Positions 13,769 to 21,159 of a stretch of 21,823 bases of DNA are shown piece by piece. Below the pieces are notes generated by a model. That model ran no database searches and was not told where the DNA came from. It worked only from the letters and a program-made list of their open reading frames with translations. This stretch comes from a virus: IMG/VR virus record IMGVR_UViG_3300035688_000386, positions 1 to 21,823 of that record. One strand, 5' to 3'. The translations under genes were made by a program, and so were the position numbers. Each line of letters begins with the position of its first letter. Within the stretch, counting starts at the first letter, position 1.

Positions 13769-14248
13769 TCAACGCGGCCTCCTCTTTTTTGATCTCGGTT
13801 GGAGTTCTCCGTAAATAAATGCTACACGATCCAATGAGACAGCCTGACATCCAAGACCGAGCTTGACCGCCCGATCATCCAAAAAGAGATCCACACATGG
13901 TTTTCCCTGACGACCGTCGTCCACTGCGTCAAAAACACCGGGAAGCTCGATCGCAACAAAATCTAGCATCTGTTGATAGCGTGCCTCGTTGATCGGCCTC
14001 ATGCGCTCCCACCGCTCACGGTCGACCTTGCGGACGCTCGCCCGGACGAGCGGGTCAAATTGAGAATCCTCACGTAATGATCTGTTGGCGCGCGCGGAAT
14101 ATAATAATAGCACGTGGCCGGCCCGCTTGAGCGCGAGCAGACACTCGCGTGCGTGAGGCATGAACCGGAGGGGCGTCTCGATGTCCTCGTATGCTCGGCC
14201 GTCCATAGAAACGATCGACCCATCGAAATCAAAAGCGATTATCACCAC
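13769..14248 (-). CDS. HAD-superfamily phosphatase-like protein
   Basis: The 159-residue protein carries the HAD hydrolase motifs in order: I, DFDGS at 7-11 with nucleophile D7 and acid D9; II, a strand ending in S51 (LLLYSAR); a candidate Lys at K117; and IV, FLDDRA with D124 and D125. It is short and appears to lack a cap domain. Phage members are often nucleotide or polynucleotide phosphatases, but the substrate is not visible here. GTG 14248 overlaps the TAG of the gene before it by one base (TAGTG). Confidence 0.75.
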   Translation of the reverse strand: MVIIAFDFDGSIVSMDGRAYEDIETPLRFMPHARECLLALKRAGHVLLLYSARANRSLREDSQFDPLVRASVRKVDRERWERMRPINEARYQQMLDFVAIELPGVFDAVDDGRQGKPCVDLFLDDRAVKLGLGCQAVSLDRVAFIYGELQPRSKKRRPR

Positions 14249-14511
14249 TAACCCCTGTTCTTGTCGTGTGCCATCGTCTTCTGCTCATCTCCTGCGAAAT
14301 TTTCTTGCTTGTGCTCTCCTGTCACTCTCCGGACGAGCTGGTATGTGCTGAGTAACTTCTCCATAAGTGACGCATGGCGAGCTTCGACGCTGTGGATATG
14401 CGATGACATTCGCCACAGACGGATCTCCTGCAGTAAGACGATGAGCAGAGTTGTTGATGACAAGGTAGCTTGCCACCCCTCGACGAGAAACCATTGTGCA
14501 AACACGTTCAC
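14248..14511 (-). CDS. small protein with one predicted membrane segment
   Basis: The product has 87 residues. Residues about 12-32 (GWQATLSSTTLLIVLLQEIRLW) are hydrophobic enough for a membrane helix near the N-terminus. The rest is charged, with a helix that may form a coiled coil (HSVEARHASLMEKLLSTYQLVRRV). The GTG start at 14511 overlaps the portal stop by four bases, a coupled arrangement. A holin-like or spanin-like role is conceivable from the single membrane segment, but the position inside the head module does not support it. Function unknown. Confidence 0.55.
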   Translation of the reverse strand: MNVFAQWFLVEGWQATLSSTTLLIVLLQEIRLWRMSSHIHSVEARHASLMEKLLSTYQLVRRVTGEHKQENFAGDEQKTMAHDKNRG

Positions 14512-16241
14512 TCTTCATCACCAGCACCTTCTTCTGAGTAGTTGTCCTCTGTCGTATTATCGTCTCTTGACCCTCCGAACATTCTCGATGCCATCGCCTC
14601 TTCTCGCTCTGCCACCTCGGACTTGATTTTGTCGAGCATCATATGGATGTCTTCGACGCGGAAATACTCTGCAACGAACCTGGCCGCGTGCTCGATGTCG
14701 ATGAGCTTGCCGGCGACGGCCGCAACGGCCGCCCTGACGGCCAGATCAATGTCGGCCAGCAAGGGCTCGAAGTAGTGCGGCCACTGAATGCTCATCATGC
14801 CGCCCTCTCCGAGCTCGTGGTCGATCATCTTGGCTTCTCCCGTTTCCTCGTTGACAACTTTTTTCTTCGGCAGATTGATGACCTGTCTGACGATCTTTCC
14901 CGTCTCTGGGTCGGTCGTAACTGTCGTCTGTGCTTTCCTGACGGCCGCGACCAACATGTCACACAAGAGAATGATCCCGTTCTGCCCATACTGCTCGCGC
15001 AACACGTCTGCCTTGGCGATCATCGCCGCATACTTGCGCTCTATCTCGGTCGCCGTCCTCGCCGACGCGTCCTGGGCCGACGCGTCTAACACACACTGGG
15101 TGACCTCAAGCACGAATGCTCGGAATTTGTCGGCCAGATCCTCGGCCGCCTTTGGACCGGTCGCCGAGATCTCCATGTAGTTGGCGCCCCCGCCCTTCTC
15201 GACCTTGATCGCGTTGTTGTTCCCCTTCTTAACGTCCACCATGTTTTTTGCGTCGGTACTTATGACGACCGTCGGATCCGTATTGGCGATGATCGCACCA
15301 TTGGCGGACGAGAGAAGCGTATCGATCGCATCGATCATCTCGAACGCGCCCAAACAGTCAGGGTCACCGTCGATGTCGTCATCGAGGGGTTGGTTTTGAA
15401 TCCAGACGACCGGACAGAATCCAAGACCATGCTTGACCTGCTTTTGGGCCTGCCAATCAGGCTCTTCTCCATCTCCGACGGGTGCTGGCGCGTAGAGCGT
15501 GTCGGCCTCAATGTCGATCGTTCTCCTGTACCAATATGGGATCTCTTTCCAGACGCCCGTCACGTCTCGTTCTTCTTGGGGGTACATATAACGAATCTCG
15601 ATCGACTTGAGCTTGAAGGTCGACCGGTCGAGCCAGGCGGGCTCACACCACCTGGGGTCGAACGTCTCAAACATGACCTTGCCAGCGACGAACTGAAAGC
15701 CGATGACGGCCGTCCCGACCGCCCCACCGAACGTGCGGGCCTTGATCATCCGCGCCCATAATCGTCCGCTGTCGACCAGTGCGTTCACATAGTCCTCGGT
15801 CTTTGGATCTCCCTCGACCTTGATCGCTGGGTGACGCTTTTCTGAGAACAACAGGCCGGTGAATCGATCGACGATGACCCTTCCGAGCGCGTAGGGCGCC
15901 GTCGGCTTACGAAACTTTACGGGCATCATCTGAGCACCGGCGTCGACAAAGCCGGGCGGGATAGTCACCTGGGTGGCGATCGCTTCATGCTCGATCGGTG
16001 AGGTTGACTGTGATCCGTCCCAATTATAGGCGCGCGCCGCATACTTGGCGCACCGATAGACAGACCACAGATAGTTGAGCTCTTGCTGTCGTGGGCTCAG
16101 ACCAAGCCGCTTGATCCGCTCGCTCGTCTGGGCGGACGTCTCGGATGGTTTGATCCCGCTGCCGGAGTTGATGAACTTCTCGGCGATGCCCATGAGCATC
16201 TGCCGGGCAAGACCGGGTGCCCTGATCGTCCCGCTGCTCAT
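14508..16241 (-). CDS. portal protein
   Basis: The 577-residue product follows the terminase and has the length and layout of a portal, the ring at the capsid vertex through which DNA enters. An N-terminal mixed region is followed by a strand-rich part (RSTFKLKSIEIRYMYP, EIPYWYRRTIDIE), long helices in the second half (AEDLADKFRAFVLEVTQCVLD, IERKYAAMIAKADVLREQYG) and an acidic C-terminus. It starts at ATG 16241, with GGAG 6 bases upstream overlapping the stop of the gene before it; a GTG one codon earlier is the alternative. Confidence 0.8.
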   Translation of the reverse strand: MSSGTIRAPGLARQMLMGIAEKFINSGSGIKPSETSAQTSERIKRLGLSPRQQELNYLWSVYRCAKYAARAYNWDGSQSTSPIEHEAIATQVTIPPGFVDAGAQMMPVKFRKPTAPYALGRVIVDRFTGLLFSEKRHPAIKVEGDPKTEDYVNALVDSGRLWARMIKARTFGGAVGTAVIGFQFVAGKVMFETFDPRWCEPAWLDRSTFKLKSIEIRYMYPQEERDVTGVWKEIPYWYRRTIDIEADTLYAPAPVGDGEEPDWQAQKQVKHGLGFCPVVWIQNQPLDDDIDGDPDCLGAFEMIDAIDTLLSSANGAIIANTDPTVVISTDAKNMVDVKKGNNNAIKVEKGGGANYMEISATGPKAAEDLADKFRAFVLEVTQCVLDASAQDASARTATEIERKYAAMIAKADVLREQYGQNGIILLCDMLVAAVRKAQTTVTTDPETGKIVRQVINLPKKKVVNEETGEAKMIDHELGEGGMMSIQWPHYFEPLLADIDLAVRAAVAAVAGKLIDIEHAARFVAEYFRVEDIHMMLDKIKSEVAEREEAMASRMFGGSRDDNTTEDNYSEEGAGDEE

Positions 16242-16244
16242 CAC

Positions 16245-16658
16245 TTACTCCGATCTGTCGGATGTCGGATCGTCTTGTCTTGCGATCGATCGGTCGCCCA
16301 GGAGGGCGGCCACGCGTGCGAGTTCAAGTGCGGCGGAGACGACGGCCAGACATTTCTCTGCCTTATCCGGATTCGGAATATCAACAGAGGTTTTCTTTTC
16401 TTCGGGATTACAAGAAATACTTGCAAACGGTCGAGCATACCAACCGGCGGCCAACGTGAACGCCTGAGCAACCTCAAGCAGGTTGATCGATAATAATTTT
16501 GACGAGCCCTCTATTCTTTCGTCCATCTTGGCAAGCCCACGAAGATTGTCGATGATCGTCTGGGCGGACGCATGGGCGACAGAATCAAGAACTTTTCTCT
16601 TCTGGTCGTCTGCGTGTGCCTTGTCGAGTTCTAAGCCTGAAAGAGTTGCGTCTGCCAT
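16245..16658 (-). CDS. unknown phage protein between terminase and portal
   Basis: The product has 137 residues, mainly helical, with no recognised domain (MADATLSGLELDKAHADDQK at the start; INLLEVAQAFTLAAGWYARP in the middle; CLAVVSAALELARVAALLGD near the end). ATG 16658 follows AGAGG with a 5-base spacer and lies behind a promoter-like element. The stop abuts the portal ribosome site. A small head-completion or packaging helper is possible from position only. Confidence 0.55.
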   Translation of the reverse strand: MADATLSGLELDKAHADDQKRKVLDSVAHASAQTIIDNLRGLAKMDERIEGSSKLLSINLLEVAQAFTLAAGWYARPFASISCNPEEKKTSVDIPNPDKAEKCLAVVSAALELARVAALLGDRSIARQDDPTSDRSE

Positions 16659-16683
16659 GTTGACCTCTTGGTTGGTTTGACCT

Positions 16684-16712
16684 CTACTACACCGACAGCG
16701 TTAGCGTGACAA
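16684..16712 (-). promoter_or_regulatory. promoter-like element, TTGTCA-N17-TAGTAG
   Basis: The -35 TTGTCA is at 16707-16712, inside the last codons of the terminase gene, and the -10 TAGTAG is at 16684-16689. It is the only copy whose -35 box differs from TTGAC. The -10 lies 25 bases before ATG 16658. It would drive the portal transcription unit. Confidence 0.6.
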
Positions 16713-18131
16713 CAGATTCAACCGACCGACCTCCATGACTGGCGCCGGCGCTTCTTTTGCGTACGTGAGGGCCAGTGCGTCTGCCTCGTTAGGCGAGGCC
16801 ATCTGGCGGGCCTTCATGTCTTCCTTACTCTCAATCTGGATGAGTCCGCGTGATGTCGGCTTCCACTTGATTGACGCCAGCTGGGCGGCCAGATCTTCGT
16901 CGTCGATGTCCAGATTTCCGGCCTCGGCGTCCTCCCGGATTGTCCAGTACCATTCTGCACGGGCGTTTAAAAATCTTTCTTTGTCGACCGGAGATCCTCC
17001 GGCGTTGGCGGCCACTGCCGGGCGACCGAGTTCGTTCAGTCGGTCGAACACACCCGAGCCAATTCCGATAACGTCGATGTTCGCCTTGACCGCCTTAGAT
17101 TCGTCGAGATGCATGACGACCTTGCCGGTCAACGTCATCGTGTCGGTCTTGACGATCTTCTCGCACACACGCGCACGTGCTCCGCGGCGAGCGAGGATGA
17201 TCGACTTGTCTCCACCAAAGCGTGCGACGTCTACACCGAGAATCGTGGGTGCGCCCTGAGCGACCTCGGACTCTCGCAACATCGCCGCCTCGACCAGGTG
17301 GAGGGGAATAAGCGCGTCTGAGGACGACTGTGGGAACTCGGCGAGTACGCGCGAACGGTAGAACGGACTCTCGTTTCCCCACCGTTTGTACTTGTCCGCC
17401 ACCCACCCGGGAGAGACGAGCGAGGGGTATGGTAGGGGTCCCTTGATTTTCTTCTGCCACTCTCCCGACGCGATGTCCTCCTCGACAATCCCGAACTCCG
17501 TGAAGTTCGGTGTATCATAGGCGCTGATCTTGATCTTGTTGGTCCCCGGATTTTTAAACTCATCAAAAAATCGACCGGCCGTGTCTGTCGGGTTGCCGAT
17601 AGAAAGCATGCGGCACGAGTCTGTCGTGAGTACGCCCTCGGCTGAGTCCCAGATTGACCGGTCGACGCCGGCGGCCTCATCGAAGACAACAAGCACGCGC
17701 TTTGCCGAGTGGAGCCCCTGAAATGCATTGGGGTCGTTGGTGGAAAACCCTAGAGCATACCAGCCGTCTTTGATCCTCAGAGCAGTCGTGAGCATCCGCC
17801 CGCTCAACGGTTGTTTTGAACCGGAGTGGGCCATCCGTATCTCTTGCCAGAGAACATTTCTGACCTGTCTGAATGTTGGTGCCGTCGTCAGTGCGACAGA
17901 ACCAGGCTCGCCCATCCACCAAAGGACAGCACGTGCGGCCAGCCAGCTCTTACCAGTCGCGTGGGCGCTCCTGACGGCCGTCCGAGAATTTGAGACCAGG
18001 GAGTTGATGATCTCCTCTTGTTTGGACCATGGCCTAGCGCCCAGCCACTCTCGGACAAAGAGAGATGGATCGGCCTTTGCGCTCTCGATAAACAGCCGCT
18101 GATTTTTATTTAGTTTTTTGATCCGCCGCAC
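16701..18131 (-). CDS. terL: terminase large subunit
   Basis: This is the packaging motor: an N-terminal ATPase that drives DNA into the head and a C-terminal nuclease that cuts concatemers. It starts at GTG 18131, since the longer frame runs through the small-subunit gene; the ribosome site is weak and coupling is likely (26-base overlap). The 476-residue protein shows a Walker A-like SAHATGKS at 55-62, Walker B VLVVFDEA at 146-153, a coupling segment SIGNPT at 177-182, and the RNase H-like nuclease start GVDVARFGGD at 299-308, with further acidic residues near DALALTYA at the end. Length fits the family. Confidence 0.9.
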   Translation of the reverse strand: MRRIKKLNKNQRLFIESAKADPSLFVREWLGARPWSKQEEIINSLVSNSRTAVRSAHATGKSWLAARAVLWWMGEPGSVALTTAPTFRQVRNVLWQEIRMAHSGSKQPLSGRMLTTALRIKDGWYALGFSTNDPNAFQGLHSAKRVLVVFDEAAGVDRSIWDSAEGVLTTDSCRMLSIGNPTDTAGRFFDEFKNPGTNKIKISAYDTPNFTEFGIVEEDIASGEWQKKIKGPLPYPSLVSPGWVADKYKRWGNESPFYRSRVLAEFPQSSSDALIPLHLVEAAMLRESEVAQGAPTILGVDVARFGGDKSIILARRGARARVCEKIVKTDTMTLTGKVVMHLDESKAVKANIDVIGIGSGVFDRLNELGRPAVAANAGGSPVDKERFLNARAEWYWTIREDAEAGNLDIDDEDLAAQLASIKWKPTSRGLIQIESKEDMKARQMASPNEADALALTYAKEAPAPVMEVGRLNLLSR

Positions 18132-18615
18132 GCTCGGCCGCCACGCGTTCTGCAAGTTCGTAGAATGATTCTGTCTGCTGGGTCTTGATCGGTCCACCGC
18201 CTGGACCAGAGATCTCCGCACGATCTTTCCGACCCCATTTTTTTGGATTCTTCCGCTCAAGACGCCAGGCGGCCGCACACCAATTTTTTGCGGAGGCACG
18301 GCGGATGATCTCCAGGTCCGACGCCTCGGACGTTGCCCTTGCTTTTTTTAATGCCAACCAAAAGTTACGAAAGATGGCCTCATCTCGTGAGGGATTGGCA
18401 AGCCTGGCCCTGATCATCCTCTTGTGCTCACGCGCACCTCGGCGCATCCACCGCCGGATGTTCTCCATTGGGCAGCCGGAATAGTCCGCCGCGGTCTCCA
18501 GATAATTTCCTGCCTTGAGCATCATCTCGATCGTTGTCTGTAATTCCGGCGTAAGTTCCCTCGGCCGTCCCATCTTTCTTCCACGCTTGGGACCTTTCTG
18601 ATTATGCCGCGGCAT
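18106..18615 (-). CDS. terS: terminase small subunit
   Basis: This is the DNA-recognition partner of the large terminase. I start at ATG 18615; ATG 18633 inside the end of the previous gene is an alternative. The 169-residue product has a basic N-terminus, a helix-turn-helix around 37-58 (GNYLETAADYSGCPMENIRRWMRRG), a helical centre, and the segment AAWRLERKNPKKWGRKD typical of this class, followed by a short tail. It begins 6 bases after the stop of the radical SAM gene and overlaps the large subunit. Confidence 0.8.
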   Translation of the reverse strand: MPRHNQKGPKRGRKMGRPRELTPELQTTIEMMLKAGNYLETAADYSGCPMENIRRWMRRGAREHKRMIRARLANPSRDEAIFRNFWLALKKARATSEASDLEIIRRASAKNWCAAAWRLERKNPKKWGRKDRAEISGPGGGPIKTQQTESFYELAERVAAERAADQKTK

Positions 18616-18620
18616 TGCAA

Positions 18621-20030
18621 CTAGTCCCACCATCTCTTCTTGATCTTTATTGTAGGCTCTATGTTCGACCATGGCGGAGACTCGTCGATGTTCCATTGTC
18701 GTACAAGATTTTCCGGATCGTATCCAACGGATGAAAGCGCGGCCTCGATCTGTTTTCCGGCCCTCCACGCTTGTTTCCCGCTTGCCGTGAAAATACGCTG
18801 CCCGGCCGTAGCGAGCCAATGGATAATACGGGAAGTGCGCTCGTCGCCACGTATGGTCAATGCCTGAGCAAGACGGGCCGGTGGCGGCGCCACGCCACCG
18901 CGTGCGGCGATGACAATGTTCTTGAGGCGTGGCCAGTTTTGCTTCTTCCCTGGGTGGACAATAGGTAAATGTGAAAAATCAGCATAGGGGTGGATAGGGC
19001 AGCCCCACATTGGCGTGTGAATGGCCGGCGAAAAACTCGACGTGGACAAGAATAGCACGAAGCTATTATGCAGCGCCCGATCGACTTCTGCAAGCGAATC
19101 CCAGAATTCAATCACATCGTCGCGGGTTTCACCCGGCAAATCGCCGATCATGTAGCAGGTTGCCGATCGCATAGGCTCGCCTTTGAGATTCTGCAGTTCA
19201 GTAGCTACGTAGATCAAACCATCAACAAGCGCTTTGCGGCTCGTGACTTTGTGAAATCTGCGGCGCGTGCGTTCCGAGAATCCCTCCACGCCGAATCGTA
19301 CACAGTCAATGCGTTTAAATTTGCGTACCATATCAAGCCGTGTATCGCTGCCAATGTTGTGCTTTCCAAGCTCCAATACGAGCGCGTTCACCTCCCTAAG
19401 CTGCGAGTAGTTGGTTCGGTTCGGGGCAAACAGGGCAACCTGCGTCGTATCGCAAGAACGCAACGCCCTCGCCACATCTTCAAAAGGCTGTTCGCGATAC
19501 GGTTTCGAGAACGCGAGCTGACAAAACGGACAACGATTCTTGCAACCACGGGCCAGCTCGATACGGGTGATTCGACTTTTGCGGTCCTCGACATAAACTT
19601 CGGCTGGTATTATTTCCATCACGGCCTGTTTGCATGGTTTTGTTGGATGCCACACGCCAATGATGCCATAGGGTTCATGTCCGCGCTCAAGCGTTTTGAG
19701 CACTTCAACGATACACGCCTCCCCATCCCCGATAATTGCATAGTGGAAATAGCCTGTCAGTGGTCTTGGGTTGGCAGCCGCCATGCCACCGATAATAATC
19801 ATTGGCTTGCGTTTGCGAGGATCGATACCAAGTTGCCGCAACCACCAAACGAATTCATAGCAATCCTTCCACCAATACAGCGAGACAAAGAGATAGTCGG
19901 CATCTCTAACCGTTCGATGATCTGCTTTTAGGATCGTCGCCTTGGGAAATGCTCTTTTTACCGAGTTGAGCACGACGCTCAAGCCAAGCGTTTGTGTCGA
20001 GTTTCCGAACGCTAACACCGCAATTTTCAT
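18621..20030 (-). CDS. radical SAM protein with degenerate B12-binding-like N-terminus
   Basis: I start at ATG 20030 (GGGAT about 5 bases upstream; GTG 20036 also possible). The 469-residue product has an N-terminal Rossmann-like region (residues about 1-115: KIAVLAFGNSTQ..., IIIGGMAA, YAIIGDGE) like B12-dependent radical SAM enzymes, but without their DxHxxG cobalt motif. A radical SAM core follows, with CX3CX2C at C163, C167 and C170 in ARGCKNRCPFCQ, which makes 5'-deoxyadenosyl radical. The later part (about 330-469) is unassigned. Its N-terminal 42 codons overlap the ParB-like gene in another frame. It lies directly before the terminase. The substrate is unknown. Confidence 0.75.
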   Translation of the reverse strand: MKIAVLAFGNSTQTLGLSVVLNSVKRAFPKATILKADHRTVRDADYLFVSLYWWKDCYEFVWWLRQLGIDPRKRKPMIIIGGMAAANPRPLTGYFHYAIIGDGEACIVEVLKTLERGHEPYGIIGVWHPTKPCKQAVMEIIPAEVYVEDRKSRITRIELARGCKNRCPFCQLAFSKPYREQPFEDVARALRSCDTTQVALFAPNRTNYSQLREVNALVLELGKHNIGSDTRLDMVRKFKRIDCVRFGVEGFSERTRRRFHKVTSRKALVDGLIYVATELQNLKGEPMRSATCYMIGDLPGETRDDVIEFWDSLAEVDRALHNSFVLFLSTSSFSPAIHTPMWGCPIHPYADFSHLPIVHPGKKQNWPRLKNIVIAARGGVAPPPARLAQALTIRGDERTSRIIHWLATAGQRIFTASGKQAWRAGKQIEAALSSVGYDPENLVRQWNIDESPPWSNIEPTIKIKKRWWD

Positions 20031-20610
20031 GCTCACATCCCACTACATAGCCGCCAAAACCCTCGGAAATGGTGACCAGTTCTTTCTTTGCCTTCGCTGC
20101 CGCATCTGCCGCAACAAACACCGCAAAGCGTGTCAACGTTCCTTTGGCTGCAATGGTGCCATCCCCGACGTCTGGTAGTGGCACGTCTTGGATTAAAGCA
20201 TCCAATCGCAACGCTGAAAAATCTTCCTCTCCAATATCGATCTTGATCTCGGACAGAAGTGCGTCCAGGTCCGGAGTGAACTCGCCAGAGATGGCCATCG
20301 AGTTTGCCACAATGTTCGCTGTCTTCTCTTTCTCGATCGGCCAGTCAACCGTGCGCACGGGGAATCTTTCGCCGCCAGACGTAACGACAGCACCACCAAC
20401 AAGTTTGCATCCCCCGGCCTTGAGTGCCACAAGCCGTTGGTGCCCGGCGACAAGGTGGCCTGTGCGCTTGTTCCAGACCAGACCCGACACGTCTCCAAAT
20501 TGTTTAAGCGAGTGTTGGAGTCCAACAAGCGCATCAATCGAAATCTTTCGAGGGTTGTAGGGCGCTGGTTTCAGGTCGTCGATGCTTGTCAGCTTTCTAT
20601 TGTCACCCAT
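19906..20610 (-). CDS. ParB/Srx-fold nuclease-like protein
   Basis: This 234-residue protein begins with a ParB N-terminal fold (IDDLKPAPYNPRKIS at 10-24, then GHQRLVALKAGG at 56-67), found in phage proteins near methylases or terminases and sometimes having nuclease or NTP-binding activity. The middle part (IEKEKTANIVANSMAISGEF) fits the same family. The last about 41 residues are in a segment that overlaps the radical SAM gene in another frame by 125 bases, which is unusually long. ATG 20610 has a weak ribosome site (GAAG). Role in phage DNA metabolism is likely, not proven. Confidence 0.7.
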   Translation of the reverse strand: MGDNRKLTSIDDLKPAPYNPRKISIDALVGLQHSLKQFGDVSGLVWNKRTGHLVAGHQRLVALKAGGCKLVGGAVVTSGGERFPVRTVDWPIEKEKTANIVANSMAISGEFTPDLDALLSEIKIDIGEEDFSALRLDALIQDVPLPDVGDGTIAAKGTLTRFAVFVAADAAAKAKKELVTISEGFGGYVVGCEHENCGVSVRKLDTNAWLERRAQLGKKSISQGDDPKSRSSNG

Positions 20611-20640
20611 AATCTTCGTCGAATATACAGAACAGGATCC

Positions 20641-21159
20641 TTAAACACAAGACGGATAGAGTCCCTCAAGTTTCTGCATAGCATCATCAGCCCCACATCC
20701 ACAAATCCATGACCACCGGGCAGTCTTGAATTTCTCCCGCCATTCTTTTTGGTTTGGGCTCAAGGCCTTCTCGGTCTGGTCTGATCGCTTCATCTCAAGC
20801 GCCGTCGGCATGCCCGTCTTGGGCGATGGGGTGACGATGATTAAGTCAGGGACACCGGCGGCAGCCCCGATAAGTTTAGAGAGATGACCACGTCGACGGC
20901 CGGCTTCGGTCGAGCCGTCGACAAGCCTGTTCGGGACGCTGAAGTAGACGAGACGCTTTGCGTCAAGCCACTGACAAACCAGCCGCTGTTCTTTCCACTC
21001 GCTTGGCACCCCAGACGCCGGGTGCCCGCCGACATGCTCGAGCTCACGACCGGCGTCCCGTTCGGCCAGCCTCTGATCTTCGACCGACAAAGAATTGTGC
21101 CTTTCTTCGAACCGACAGAGGGCGGACATGATCCTGGCTTTATGCCCAGCCGTGGTCAA
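20641..21159 (-). CDS. VRR-NUC domain nuclease
   Basis: The 172-residue product has a VRR-NUC (PD-(D/E)XK-type) nuclease core: EWKEQRLVCQWLDAKRL at 54-70, GVPDL at 102-106 with the catalytic Asp, LEMKR at 121-125 (E122, K124), LSPNQKEW at 133-140, then a GCGADDAMQKLE ending. Such nucleases act on branched or flap DNA in replication and repair. I use TTG 21159, which overlaps the previous stop (TTTTGA) with AAGGA upstream; ATG 21129 is an alternative that would remove ten N-terminal residues outside the domain. Confidence 0.8.
   Translation of the reverse strand: MTTAGHKARIMSALCRFEERHNSLSVEDQRLAERDAGRELEHVGGHPASGVPSEWKEQRLVCQWLDAKRLVYFSVPNRLVDGSTEAGRRRGHLSKLIGAAAGVPDLIIVTPSPKTGMPTALEMKRSDQTEKALSPNQKEWREKFKTARWSWICGCGADDAMQKLEGLYPSCV

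Noticed and set aside
766-16690. Repeated GTAGTAG as CRISPR or integration repeats
   Set aside because: Copies are far apart and irregularly spaced, always on one strand near gene starts, with a -35 box at fixed distance. They fit promoters, not an array or att sites.
19068-19931. 287-codon plus-strand frame
   Set aside because: It is antisense to the radical SAM gene next to terminase. The minus frame has CX3CX2C and a consistent fold pattern; this one has nothing.
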